Part shown: in pieces, positions 24,914 to 33,716 of the stretch
How positions within the stretch are numbered: position 1 is the first letter of the stretch
How the letters are laid out: each line of letters opens with the position of its first letter
Assembly: GCF_005491205.1 (NCBI RefSeq)
Contig: NZ_CP028036.1
Location: 1 to 64,000 of the forward strand
Length of the DNA stretch: 64,000 bases
Source of the DNA: Nissabacter sp. SGAir0207
Lineage (GTDB): Bacteria > Pseudomonadota > Gammaproteobacteria > Enterobacterales > Enterobacteriaceae
Direction: 5' to 3'
Made by a program: the position numbers and the translations under genes
The notes under the pieces: model-generated
Databases searched by the model: none
Seen by the model: the letters and a program-made list of their open reading frames with translations, nothing else
Told to the model about the DNA's origin: nothing

Positions 24914-26521
24914 ATGAGTGAAAAAATAGTCATGCCGCCGGCAACGACCGCCGGTGACGCCCGTCCCAATTTGGTGAGCAAGAACAGCAAGTTGAATGGC
25001 GTGGTCATCGCGGTGGTGGCGCTGGTGGGGCTGGCGTTCGCCGGCTTCAACCTGTTCAGCGACGTGGCGGACTCCGGCCAGGTGGTCACCAGCTACACCC
25101 CGTTTGTGCTACTGGGGCTGGCATTAGTGATCGCGCTGGGTTTCGAGTTCGTCAATGGCTTCCATGACACCGCCAATGCGGTGGCGACGGTGATCTACAC
25201 CCACTCCCTGCCGCCGGGGGCGGCGATCCTCTGGTCTGGGCTGTGCAACTTCTCGGGGGTGCTGCTCTCCAGCGGTGTGGTGGCGTTCGGCATCATTTCG
25301 CTGCTGCCGGTGGAGTTGATTTTGCAGGCCAGCGCTGGCAACGGGTTTGCCATGATCTACGCGCTGCTGTTCTCGGCCATCATCTGGAACCTCGGCACCT
25401 GGTATCTTGGCCTGCCCTCCTCCTCCTCCCATACCTTGATTGGCTCCATCATCGGCGTGGGGGTGGCGAATGCGCTGAACCACGGCCGCAGCGGCTGGGA
25501 TGGCGTGAACTGGGATCAGGCGCTGAACGTCGGCTATGCACTGCTGCTGTCGCCGGTGGTAGGGTTTACCTGCGCCGCGCTGCTGCTCCTGCTGATGAAA
25601 AAAGTGATCCGCAACCGCCAGCTCTATGTGTCGCCGGAGGGCAAGCGCCCGCCGCCGCCGTGGATCCGTGGCCTGCTGATTTTGACCTGTACCGGCGTCT
25701 CCTTTGCCCACGGCTCCAACGATGGCCAGAAAGGGATGGGGCTGATCATGCTGATTTTGGTCGGCACCATGCCGATTGTCTATGCGCTCAACCGCTCCAT
25801 CCCGCCGGAGCAGATCCCACGGGTGGCGGCGCTGGCACAAGTGACAGAGCAGCAATTGATGAATGGCGCGACCCCGGCACCAAACGGCACGCCGCGTGAC
25901 GTGCTGATCCAGTTCGTCAGTTCCGGCGAGAACACCCCGGCGGTACTGCCAGCGCTGGGGCAGATGCTGCACCAGATCAACAGCCAAATCCGCCCCTATG
26001 GCTCGATGGATCGCATCCCGGCGGAGCTGGTTGCCAACACCCGTAATGATATGTATCTGGCCTCAGAGAGCATCCGGGCGCTGAAGCACGCTGGCGTGGC
26101 GCTGCCTGCCGCGACACAGGAGAACCTCGACGCCCTGAAACGTGAGCTGGACAATGCCACCCGCTTTATCCCGCCGTGGGTGAAGGTGGTGGTGGCGCTG
26201 GCGCTGGGCCTCGGCACCATGGTCGGCTGGCGGCGGATTGTGATCACCGTCGGCGAGCGCATCGGCAAAAACCACCTCAGCTATGCCCAAGGGGCCAGCG
26301 CCGAGCTGGTGGCAATGACCACCATTGGCGCGGCGGATGCTTTCGGCCTGCCGGTCTCCACCACCCATGTGCTCTCCTCCGGCGTGGCGGGCACCATGGC
26401 CGCCAACCGCTCCGGCTTGCAGATGGCGACGCTGCGCAACCTGCTGATCGCCTGGGTGCTGACCCTGCCGGTCTCCATCCTGATCTCCGCGCTGCTCTAC
26501 ATGCTGTTTACCCGCCTGTGA
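24914..26521 (+). CDS. Inorganic phosphate transporter, PiT family
   Basis: A 535-residue inner-membrane phosphate symporter of the PiT family, similar to PitA/PitB (about 500 residues). The two family signature regions are GFEFVNGFHDTANAVATVIY near the N-terminus and TTIGAADAFGLPVSTTH near the C-terminus, with a hydrophilic middle loop (about 290-410). A GAGGAAGAG precedes the ATG. It follows the gluconate dehydrogenase operon, separated by a terminator. Confidence 0.93.
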   Translation: MSEKIVMPPATTAGDARPNLVSKNSKLNGVVIAVVALVGLAFAGFNLFSDVADSGQVVTSYTPFVLLGLALVIALGFEFVNGFHDTANAVATVIYTHSLPPGAAILWSGLCNFSGVLLSSGVVAFGIISLLPVELILQASAGNGFAMIYALLFSAIIWNLGTWYLGLPSSSSHTLIGSIIGVGVANALNHGRSGWDGVNWDQALNVGYALLLSPVVGFTCAALLLLLMKKVIRNRQLYVSPEGKRPPPPWIRGLLILTCTGVSFAHGSNDGQKGMGLIMLILVGTMPIVYALNRSIPPEQIPRVAALAQVTEQQLMNGATPAPNGTPRDVLIQFVSSGENTPAVLPALGQMLHQINSQIRPYGSMDRIPAELVANTRNDMYLASESIRALKHAGVALPAATQENLDALKRELDNATRFIPPWVKVVVALALGLGTMVGWRRIVITVGERIGKNHLSYAQGASAELVAMTTIGAADAFGLPVSTTHVLSSGVAGTMAANRSGLQMATLRNLLIAWVLTLPVSILISALLYMLFTRL

Positions 26522-26526
26522 TTGAC

Positions 26527-26548
26527 GCGCGCGCCGGTCGGCGCGCGC
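26527..26548. terminator. GC-rich stem-loop after the phosphate transporter
   Basis: A perfect 10-bp stem GCGCGCGCCG-GT-CGGCGCGCGC directly after the transporter gene. It has no T-run, so it may end transcription only weakly or mark mRNA 3' ends. Confidence 0.5.
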
Positions 26549-26665
26549 TCCCTTCCCGCCCCCGGCAAATAATCCCCTGCGCTACGCGCTGTTTCAGGTA
26601 TGGTAAGCAGGCAATGCCCTGATGTTTATGGTTCATTTCCCTGCCACCTATCGGAGACCAGCATC

Positions 26666-27589
26666 TTGACCCTGCAACAGTTGCACTATTTTTTGGCGGC
26701 CATCGAGCATGGCACGCTCTCCCGCGCCGCGGAGCAGCTGCATATCGCCCAGCCCTCCCTCTCTGAACAGATCCTGCGGCTGGAGGGGGAGATGGGCACC
26801 CACCTGTTTATCCGCACCAACCGCAAGCTGATCCTGACCGAGGCGGGCCGCCGGCTGCTGCCCTACGCGCGCGCTACCCTGATGGAGGCACAGCGCGGCT
26901 TTGAGGCGGTGCAATCGGTGCGCGAGCTGCGCGGCGGCGTGGCCTCTTTCGGCACTTTTGGTACTGCCCACCAGTACTTTTTGGCGGGCCTGATTGCCGA
27001 GTTCCGGCGGCGCTACCCGGAGATGCGGCTGCGGCTGGTGGGGCTAAACTCGTCAGAAGTGGCGGAAGCGGTGATCAATGGCGACATTGAGGCCGGGCTG
27101 GTGATGCTGCCGGTCAACAATAAAAGTCTGGTGGTCAGTGAGCCGGTGTGGTCAGCGCAGGTCGGTTATATCAGCGCTGACCCCGCCCGGCTGGCGGGCC
27201 GGAAGGATATCCATGCGCTGCTGGCCGCCCCGCTGATTTTGAGCGAGGCCAAATGGCACAACACTGACCCGATCCGTACCCTGCTCAACCGCCGGGCGCA
27301 GCAGGTACGCGGCAATTTTGAGCCGGTGATCGAGGTGGAGCACCAGAGCACCGCCTTCGAACTGGCCGCCCAAGGATTGGGAGATCTTATCGCTACCCGC
27401 CCCATCCTCCACCACCTCGGCTACCATGACCGTTTGGGCTGGGTGCCCGTCGATCCGCCCATCTTCGAGGTCTTTTCCTTTATCTATCGCGCGGATACCG
27501 CCATCTCCTCCGCCACCCGTGAACTGATGCAGCTGATGCGCCAGTCCCTGAATTTGGTTCAGGCGCGTTACCGTCATATTGAAAATTGA
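26666..27589 (+). CDS. LysR-family regulator
   Basis: A 307-residue LysR regulator. I chose the TTG start at 26666 (reading MTLQQLHYFLAAIEHGTLSRAAEQL), because GGAG lies 9 bases upstream and LysR proteins begin close to this helix. The ATG at 26600 would add a 22-residue leader that fits no family start. The effector domain begins at about 90. It lies upstream of, and in line with, an FMO-SDR-MHS group it may regulate. Confidence 0.85.
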   Translation: MTLQQLHYFLAAIEHGTLSRAAEQLHIAQPSLSEQILRLEGEMGTHLFIRTNRKLILTEAGRRLLPYARATLMEAQRGFEAVQSVRELRGGVASFGTFGTAHQYFLAGLIAEFRRRYPEMRLRLVGLNSSEVAEAVINGDIEAGLVMLPVNNKSLVVSEPVWSAQVGYISADPARLAGRKDIHALLAAPLILSEAKWHNTDPIRTLLNRRAQQVRGNFEPVIEVEHQSTAFELAAQGLGDLIATRPILHHLGYHDRLGWVPVDPPIFEVFSFIYRADTAISSATRELMQLMRQSLNLVQARYRHIEN

Positions 27590-27594
27590 TGGCT

Positions 27595-27616
27595 GGCCGC
27601 GCCTATAGGCGCGGCC
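27595..27616. terminator. Stem-loop after the LysR gene
   Basis: A perfect 9-bp stem GGCCGCGCC-TATA-GGCGCGGCC 5 bp downstream of the LysR stop codon and before the monooxygenase gene. No T-run follows, so termination is only likely. Confidence 0.5.
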
Positions 27617-27720
27617 TATATGAACCAACCGAATAAGCTTATTCATTCCCTCGCCATAACCGCCTATTAATGAGTCAATAAGGTTACACGTTTGTTGCAA
27701 ACCCATTGCAGGAGGGCGCT

Positions 27721-29025
27721 ATGAGTGAGGTTCCACGCTATTGCATTATCGGTGCCGGGGCGGCCGGGCTGGCGGCCGTCAAGACGCTGCGCGATCTGGG
27801 CATTGAGGCGGAGGTGTTTGAAAAGAGCGACCACGTCGGCGGCCACTGGCACCACGATTACGACGCGCTGCATCTGATTACGCCGAAGAACTCGTCCTGT
27901 TTCGACGGCTACCCAATGCCGGAGTCCTATCCGCTCTACCCCAGCCGCGATCAGGTGCGGCACTACATCGACAGCTATGCCGATCACTTTGGCCTACGCC
28001 AGCACATCACGTTCAATGCGCCGGTGGAACGCCTTACCCCGCTCGGCGCACAGGCCGAGGAGGGCTGGGAGGTGACGGTCAATCAGCAAACGCGCCGCTA
28101 CCAAGGCGTGCTGGTCGCCAATGGCCACCTATGGGATCCGGCGCTGCCGCCGGAGGCCGAACGCTTCAGCGGCATTTCACTTCACTCCTGCCAGTACCGC
28201 AACCCCGGCCAGTTGCAGGGCAAGGTGCTGGTGGTTGGCTGCGGCAACTCTGGCTGCGATCTGGCCGTCGATGCCGCCCAGCACCGCTTCGAGACTGACG
28301 TGGTGATCCGCCGGGGGCAGGTGTTCCAGCCCAAGGCGCTGTTCGGCCTGCCGCGCGCCGAGCTGCCGTTCCTCAACCAGTTGCCGCCCGAGTTGCAGAA
28401 CGCCATGACGCAGATGCTGATCATGGCCTCCCTCGGCAACTGGAAAAACTACCCCGGTATGCCGGAGCCGGAGAGCTGGGATCTGGAGAAGCAGCCGCCG
28501 GTGGTCAATAACCTGCTGCTCTACTGGATCCAGCATGGCCGCATCCGCGTGCGTCCCGGCATCCTCGCCATTGAGGGCAAGCGTGTCACCTTCAGCGACG
28601 GCACCTGTGCCGACTATGACAGCATCCTGTGGGCCACCGGTTTCCATACCCGGCTGCCCTTCCTCGAGGCGTCCCTGCTGAGCTGGCAACAGGGCGTGCC
28701 GCTGCGCACCGCGGCCATGACGCTGCCCACCACGCTGGAGAACCTCTATTTTGTCGGGCTGGCCGCGCCGCGCGGCCCGCAGTGGCCGGTCTACTGCCAA
28801 CAGACGCGGCTGATTGCCCGCCTGATCCAGCTGCAAGAGGGCGGCATCACCCATCTGGCCGGGCTGCTGGCTGGCCAACAGCCGCATGACGCCCGCATCG
28901 ATATTGTCCGCCGCCTGTGGCAGCAAGATTACGACGACACCTGGCGCACGCTGGATCTGCTGGAGAAAGTGCACCCGCAGCGCCGCGCCACCCCTTCCCT
29001 TTCCACCACCGCGAGGATCCTATGA
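27721..29025 (+). CDS. Flavin-containing monooxygenase
   Basis: A 434-residue FAD/NADPH monooxygenase. The FAD motif GAGAAG is at 11-16, the FMO fingerprint FSGISLHSCQYR is in the middle, and the NADPH motif GCGNSG follows. The ATG at 27721 has AGGAGG at an ideal distance; the ATG at 27706 is not needed. The next gene overlaps by ATGA, so they are co-translated. FMO enzymes oxygenate N, S or Se centres; the substrate is unknown. Confidence 0.88.
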   Translation: MSEVPRYCIIGAGAAGLAAVKTLRDLGIEAEVFEKSDHVGGHWHHDYDALHLITPKNSSCFDGYPMPESYPLYPSRDQVRHYIDSYADHFGLRQHITFNAPVERLTPLGAQAEEGWEVTVNQQTRRYQGVLVANGHLWDPALPPEAERFSGISLHSCQYRNPGQLQGKVLVVGCGNSGCDLAVDAAQHRFETDVVIRRGQVFQPKALFGLPRAELPFLNQLPPELQNAMTQMLIMASLGNWKNYPGMPEPESWDLEKQPPVVNNLLLYWIQHGRIRVRPGILAIEGKRVTFSDGTCADYDSILWATGFHTRLPFLEASLLSWQQGVPLRTAAMTLPTTLENLYFVGLAAPRGPQWPVYCQQTRLIARLIQLQEGGITHLAGLLAGQQPHDARIDIVRRLWQQDYDDTWRTLDLLEKVHPQRRATPSLSTTARIL

Positions 29026-29723
29026 CAATGCCCTCTTCCCCTATGGTACTGGTGACCGGCGCAGCTTCTGGCATGGGCCGGGCCGTGGCTGCCCATTTTC
29101 TCTCCCGCCAGTGGGAGGTGATCGCCGTAGATCTGGCGGAGATGCCGCCGCAGCCCGGCCTGACGCCGGTGCAGGCTGACATCACCCGCCATGATGAGCT
29201 GGCGGCACGCCTTGACGCGGCACTGGGCGATCGCCGCCTTAATGCCACTGTCCATGCGGCGGGCATCTTCCCGGTCTCCAGTCTGGAGAGCTACAGCGAG
29301 GAGCTGTACCGCCGCATCTTTGACGTCAATGTGCTTGGCTCCCTCAACATCGCGCGGGTGGCGGCCGACCGGGTGGCGGAGACGGGCGCCACCCTGCTGC
29401 TGTTTGCCTCGGTGGATGCCTTTGCCGTCTCCCATAACCAGTTGCTCTACAGCGCCTCCAAGGCGGCGGTGGTCTCCCTGACCAAATCGCTGGCAATAGA
29501 GCTGGTGGGACGCGGCATGGTGGTCAACGCCATCGCGCCCGGCTGGGTGGAGACCGAGGGCACCCTGGCGGGCGGCCGCCTGCAAGAGGGGGTGAAGGCG
29601 GTGCCGTTGCAGCGCGCCGCCCGGCCGGAGGAGATCGCTGACTGGGTATGGAAGTTCAGCGCCGAGCCGGGGTATGTCACCGGCGAAACCTTCGTGGTCT
29701 CCGGCGGGGCCTATATGCGCTGA
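29022..29723 (+). CDS. SDR-family oxidoreductase
   Basis: A 233-residue short-chain dehydrogenase with TGAASGMG near residue 12, a catalytic Ser in FASVDAFAVS and YSASKAAV, and a C-terminal VSGGAYMR. The ATG overlaps the monooxygenase stop codon (ATGA) and has GAGG just upstream. It is probably the second enzyme of a pathway with the monooxygenase and the MHS transporter that follows. Confidence 0.87.
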   Translation: MTMPSSPMVLVTGAASGMGRAVAAHFLSRQWEVIAVDLAEMPPQPGLTPVQADITRHDELAARLDAALGDRRLNATVHAAGIFPVSSLESYSEELYRRIFDVNVLGSLNIARVAADRVAETGATLLLFASVDAFAVSHNQLLYSASKAAVVSLTKSLAIELVGRGMVVNAIAPGWVETEGTLAGGRLQEGVKAVPLQRAARPEEIADWVWKFSAEPGYVTGETFVVSGGAYMR

Positions 29724-29768
29724 GGGGACGGCACTCCCGGTTTCTTTTAACCTGACAGGGGCATCACC

Positions 29769-31109
29769 ATGAAAGAGATAACACTGGATGCAAGCACTGC
29801 CGAAGAGGTGAAGGATCATCGCGGCCCGGCCACACCCGACCGGACATTGACCCGCGCGGTCACGGGCGTCACGCTTGGCAACATGGTGGAGTGGTTTGAC
29901 TTCGCCATCTACTCCTCTATGTCCACACTGCTGGCCAAGGTCTTTTTTCCCACCAGCAACAGCTATAACGAGCTGATCGCCATCTATGCCGCCTTCGCCG
30001 CCGGCTTCCTGATCCGGCCGCTGGGCGGGCTGCTGTTTGGCCCGATTGGCGACAAATATGGCCGCCGCACCGCGCTGGTCGCCAGCATCAGCCTGATGGC
30101 GACGGCCACGTTGGCGATCGCGCTGATCCCCAGCTATCACAGCATTGGTTTGGCCGCGCCCATCCTGCTGGTGGTGATGCGCATGTTGCAGGGGCTCTCC
30201 ACCGGCGGCGAGTATGGCGGCTCCTGCATCTTCATCGCCGAGCATAGCCCAGACAAACGGCGCACCTTCTTCACCAGCTGGCTGGAGTTTGGCAACATCG
30301 CCGGCTTTTTGGTCGGCGGGGTGATTGTCAACCTGATCAGCAGCCTGCTGGGCGCGGAGACCATGCTCGCGTGGGGCTGGCGCGTGCCGTTCGTGATTGC
30401 CGGGCTGATGGGCATCGTGGCGCTATTTATTCGCCTGCGGGTTGATGAGACCCCGGTCTTCCGGCAGATGCAGGCCAATAAATCGCACCAGCCCGCCCGG
30501 CCCCCCTTCTGGAAATTGGTCGCCAGCGAGTGGCCGCAACTGTTGCGCAGCGCCGGGCTGGTCGCCACCTTCAACATCAACTACTACATTGTGCTTGGCT
30601 ATCTCCCCAGTTATCTGGTGAGCTTCCTTGGCCGCTCCGAGCAGTTCAGCGCCACCTTGTCGATGACCGCCACCCTGGCGCTGCTGCTGTTCATCCCGCT
30701 GTTTGGTATGCTCGGCGATCGCATTGGCCGCAAGCGGATGCTGGTAACCGGCTGTCTGATGATGCTGTTCTGCGTACTGCCGATCTTCTGGGCCATCCAG
30801 ACGCAGGGGCTGGCGGCGATTATCCTCGGCATGGCGGTGCTGATTCTGGCAATGCTATTCTTCGAGGGCACCATTCCCGCCACGCTCACCTCCATGTTCG
30901 GCGCAACCGTGCGCTACAGCTGCTTCGCCATCAGCTACAACGTCTCGGTCTCTGCGCTGGGCGGCACCGCGCCGCTGATCAACACCTGGCTGATCAAGGA
31001 GACCGGCCTGACCATTATTCCTGCCCTCTACCTGATGGGCGGCGCCCTGCTCGGCCTGCTGGCGCTCTGGGGACTGCGCGACCGCACCGGGCAGCCAATG
31101 CCCTCCTGA
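29769..31109 (+). CDS. MFS transporter, metabolite:H+ symporter (MHS) family
   Basis: A 446-residue inner-membrane transporter. TLGNMVEWFDFAIYSSMS and GGLLFGPIGDKYGRRTAL are typical of the MHS group (citrate, alpha-ketoglutarate, proline/betaine). It lies 45 bp after the SDR gene, so it may bring in the substrate of the monooxygenase-SDR pair. Its substrate cannot be read from the sequence. Confidence 0.9.
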   Translation: MKEITLDASTAEEVKDHRGPATPDRTLTRAVTGVTLGNMVEWFDFAIYSSMSTLLAKVFFPTSNSYNELIAIYAAFAAGFLIRPLGGLLFGPIGDKYGRRTALVASISLMATATLAIALIPSYHSIGLAAPILLVVMRMLQGLSTGGEYGGSCIFIAEHSPDKRRTFFTSWLEFGNIAGFLVGGVIVNLISSLLGAETMLAWGWRVPFVIAGLMGIVALFIRLRVDETPVFRQMQANKSHQPARPPFWKLVASEWPQLLRSAGLVATFNINYYIVLGYLPSYLVSFLGRSEQFSATLSMTATLALLLFIPLFGMLGDRIGRKRMLVTGCLMMLFCVLPIFWAIQTQGLAAIILGMAVLILAMLFFEGTIPATLTSMFGATVRYSCFAISYNVSVSALGGTAPLINTWLIKETGLTIIPALYLMGGALLGLLALWGLRDRTGQPMPS

Positions 31110-31123
31110 TCGCCCAAGGGCGC

Positions 31124-31150
31124 ACGCATCCGGCCAGCCACCGGATGCGT
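31124..31150 (+). terminator. Terminator after the MHS transporter
   Basis: A 10-bp stem ACGCATCCGG (31124-31133) paired with CCGGATGCGT (31141-31150), then TTCTTATTTCTTT. It ends the FMO-SDR-MHS unit. Confidence 0.8.
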
Positions 31151-31266
31151 TTCTTATTTCTTTACACACTACTTACGCTGGCGCGTGGAGGGATGACAAG
31201 GCAGATGCTATAGATCAAACGGGAGCATCAGGCCCCGCTGTTTATGACATTGCACAGGAGTTACCG

Positions 31267-31797
31267 ATGAAAATTGCCTGTCTGGGATGGGGATCGCTTA
31301 TTTGGAAGCCGGGGCCACTGCCAGTGGCAGGCGAATGGCGCAGTGATGGCCCGGAAGTACCGGTAGAGTTCTCGCGAGTGGGAGACAGTGGCGAACTCTC
31401 CACGGCAGTATCCCTGAATGCGCCGCTGCTTCAGGTGTTTTGGGCAGAGCTGGCGGTAGAGGGGGTGGATCAGGCCATTGCCGCGTTGCGGGAGCGTGAG
31501 GGGATCCCGGAGCAGCGGCACGATGGCGTAGGCGCGCTGTTTTTGGCCGCGTCGCCCGTCGGGCCGCTGGCCGAGTGGGCGCTGGCACGTGACATTGATG
31601 TGGTGATTTGGACGGCCCTGCCGCCACGCATCCACAATATTGAAGGGCGCATTCCCTCCAGTGAGGAGGCGGTGGCCTACCTGAGTAGCCTGACCGGTGA
31701 GACCCGCGAGCACGCGATGAATTACCTGGAGCAGGTGCCCGCCCAACTGGATACGCCCTACCGGCGTGCCATCAAAGCCCAGCTTGGCTGGGGATAA
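31267..31797 (+). CDS. Gamma-glutamylcyclotransferase-like protein
   Basis: A 176-residue protein. The N-terminal ACLGWGSLIW resembles the (Y)GSL substrate loop of the gamma-glutamylcyclotransferase-like fold, and similar proteins are widespread in enterobacteria. There is no signal peptide or membrane segment. GCACAGGAG lies upstream of the ATG. The enzyme activity is not established for this group. Confidence 0.6.
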   Translation: MKIACLGWGSLIWKPGPLPVAGEWRSDGPEVPVEFSRVGDSGELSTAVSLNAPLLQVFWAELAVEGVDQAIAALREREGIPEQRHDGVGALFLAASPVGPLAEWALARDIDVVIWTALPPRIHNIEGRIPSSEEAVAYLSSLTGETREHAMNYLEQVPAQLDTPYRRAIKAQLGWG

Positions 31798-31812
31798 ACC
31801 TATCGCCTTCCC

Positions 31813-31838
31813 AAGCCTGATTGACCATCAGGCTTTTT
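31813..31838 (+). terminator. Terminator, possibly shared by convergent genes
   Basis: A 9-bp stem AAGCCTGAT (31813-31821) with ATCAGGCTT (31827-31835), then TTT. It lies just after the gene at 31267 and just before the end of the convergent gene at 31851. Confidence 0.78.
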
Positions 31839-31850
31839 ACCCTCACTGCA

Positions 31851-32330
31851 TCACTGGCTGTTTGCACCCTGGCGACCCACTTGCTGGATGCCCCACAGCG
31901 CCAACGCGTGATCCTCCTCTGACGGCAAGCCGCTGATGCTGACCGCCCCCAGCACCGCGCCACTGCTGTTCAGCAGCGGAAAGCTGCCGCCGTGGTCAGT
32001 GTAGTCAGACTGGCTGAGGAAAGCGTATTGGGCCATCGCTTCGCCGCGTTGTTGGTTCAACATCCCGACATACATGGAGGAGTGGCCGTAACGCAACACG
32101 GTATTGCGCTTGCGCCGCATCCACTCCAAATTATCAGGCACGGAGCCGGGCAACGCCGAGAGAAACAGCACCTGACCAAAGGCATAGACCTCAATCGCCA
32201 CCGGCGCGCCGCGCTCTGCTGCCCGATCGTGAAGATGCCGACCCAATGCCCACGCCGTCGAGAAATCAAAATGAGCCAACCGGCTTTCGGTTTCCTGCTG
32301 CAACAGCAGTGCGGGTGATAGCGCGTCCAT
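31851..32330 (-). CDS. UPF0303 family protein (heme-degrading-domain-like)
   Basis: A 159-residue protein of the HbpS-like/UPF0303 family, seen in SMYVGMLNQQRG, YTDHGGSFPLL and AVSISGLPSEEDHAL. It has no signal peptide, so it is cytoplasmic. Members are linked to heme binding or degradation, but the role here is not shown. It ends near the convergent gene terminator. Confidence 0.75.
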   Translation of the reverse strand: MDALSPALLLQQETESRLAHFDFSTAWALGRHLHDRAAERGAPVAIEVYAFGQVLFLSALPGSVPDNLEWMRRKRNTVLRYGHSSMYVGMLNQQRGEAMAQYAFLSQSDYTDHGGSFPLLNSSGAVLGAVSISGLPSEEDHALALWGIQQVGRQGANSQ

Positions 32331-32865
32331 TATACTCCCTTAATGAAATTAAAATTCCGCCTAATAAAAACATAGAAAAAAAATTTTGAGTGTGATGGCG
32401 ATCCCATCTGCTCTTTGTGATTCATGCAATGGGGGTGTCGGTGCCCTGATCGAGAAATGGCGCTCCAGCATCAAAAGCATAGCCACATAAAACAAATTCA
32501 TGTTTTATCGATGGGTTGCTTGTACGAACCCTGTTGTGATTTCTATTTCGATGCACCCAATTTTGGTGCCGGTGGGATATTGATATGGAATGGATGCGGG
32601 GAGGAAAAACAAAGGGGGACACACGGCTTATGCGGTCCCCGTCAGGATGATTCATCAAAAGTGTTCTATTGTTCCCTATTATTGTCACGCCCTTGCGCAT
32701 GGAAAATATGACTGCACCCTGAATGCCAAATAGGTGCGTTAAATGCCCAAGGAAGAGCGTGTGATTACCTTCCCTCACAGATATATATCCCTATACCTCT
32801 GCCCCTCATAACTCACTGCTGTTGATTTCAATCAAACACTCCGCTCTCTACGCTGTAGTGAGACA
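32331..32865. other. Intergenic stretch, no supported gene
   Basis: A 535-bp AT-rich stretch between the UPF0303 gene and the DUF1508-like gene. I see no reading frame with a good start site or codon use. An open frame of 118 codons on the minus strand (32422-32778) has an unlikely composition. No clear repeat or terminator is present. Confidence 0.5.
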
Positions 32866-33090
32866 TCACAATCCAAGGCTGCTGTCACTGTGTGAGACGT
32901 AACTCCTGTCACCAATGGTTACAGAGCGTTTAGCGTCTACTGACAGCAACTTAATTGCCTGTTCGCAATCCTCAAATTTGTGATAACCCCTTGAGCTGGT
33001 TGCGATCACCTCATCATTGGAGGCATTAAAACGCCAACGCCATTCGTTGGCATGATCTTTAAAAATATAAAAGTATGGAATGGATGTCAT
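32866..33090 (-). CDS. DUF1508/YegP-like small protein
   Basis: A 74-residue protein with the DUF1508 (YegP) pattern: YFYIFKDHANEWRWRF, DEVIATSSRGYHKFEDCEQAI and IGDRSY. The ATG has AAGGTGA upstream. It resembles the 74-residue protein inside the prophage at 45623, with about 40% identity by eye. The family function is unknown. It lies beside the plasmid-type replicon. Confidence 0.75.
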   Translation of the reverse strand: MTSIPYFYIFKDHANEWRWRFNASNDEVIATSSRGYHKFEDCEQAIKLLSVDAKRSVTIGDRSYVSHSDSSLGL

Positions 33091-33716
33091 ATCTTCACCT
33101 TAATCTTACCTATTAAATATCCAGTGGTATTACAGTGGTTCACTCGCCCCCCATCAGGTTATTTGAAGGAACAAGGTAAGATTAACTAAAATATTTTATT
33201 TCACCAACTCACCTTTGAATAATTTATTTTTAATTGTCTTTAATTTATCACGTGGATGTGAATAAAAGAGAAAAATTGAGGCTTGTGAGAGGAAATATGG
33301 CAGTAAATGATAACGGAATTGAAATATTAATACTTTAAATAACTTCTTATTGAGAATATTGAGGGTAAAGTGAAAAGGTGAAACCCTCTATTTGAGGGGT
33401 AGAGGGAGGGGTATTACCTGCTTCGAGGTAGGGAATGGTCAAATCAGCTGATGGAACGCTCATCCGCGTATTGGTTAATAGCTTTAATCATTTTTTCTCA
33501 TCAGGGTGGAAAGGGCGGCATTGGCGTGCTGTGACAGGGAGAAGGTCGACGGATCCTGGCACGATCCAAGGATCTATGCTCAAAGGATCCTTTTGGGACA
33601 CTTGTGGATCATGGCTTTAAAACGCACTATAACGCATTAGGCGGGGATTTCTTCCTTGCGGCTCCCCTTACCTTGCGTGGGGGTAAAAAACGCGTCTGGA
33701 TGCATTACAGGCGCTC
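33091..33716. other. Stretch between the DUF1508 gene and rep
   Basis: No gene is supported here. The first 300 bp are AT-rich. A run of five GATC sites lies within about 60 bp (33552-33610), followed by low-complexity DNA and the end of rep. A palindrome AAAGGATCCTTT at 33583-33594 belongs to the cluster. Confidence 0.45.

Noticed and set aside
32422..32778. A 118-codon open frame in the gap before the DUF1508 gene
   Set aside because: It has an unlikely composition and no clear ribosome site. No family is recognised and AT-rich non-coding DNA explains it.
33435..33620. A 61-codon frame between the DUF1508 gene and rep
   Set aside because: It runs into the GATC cluster and has no ribosome site or recognisable motif.
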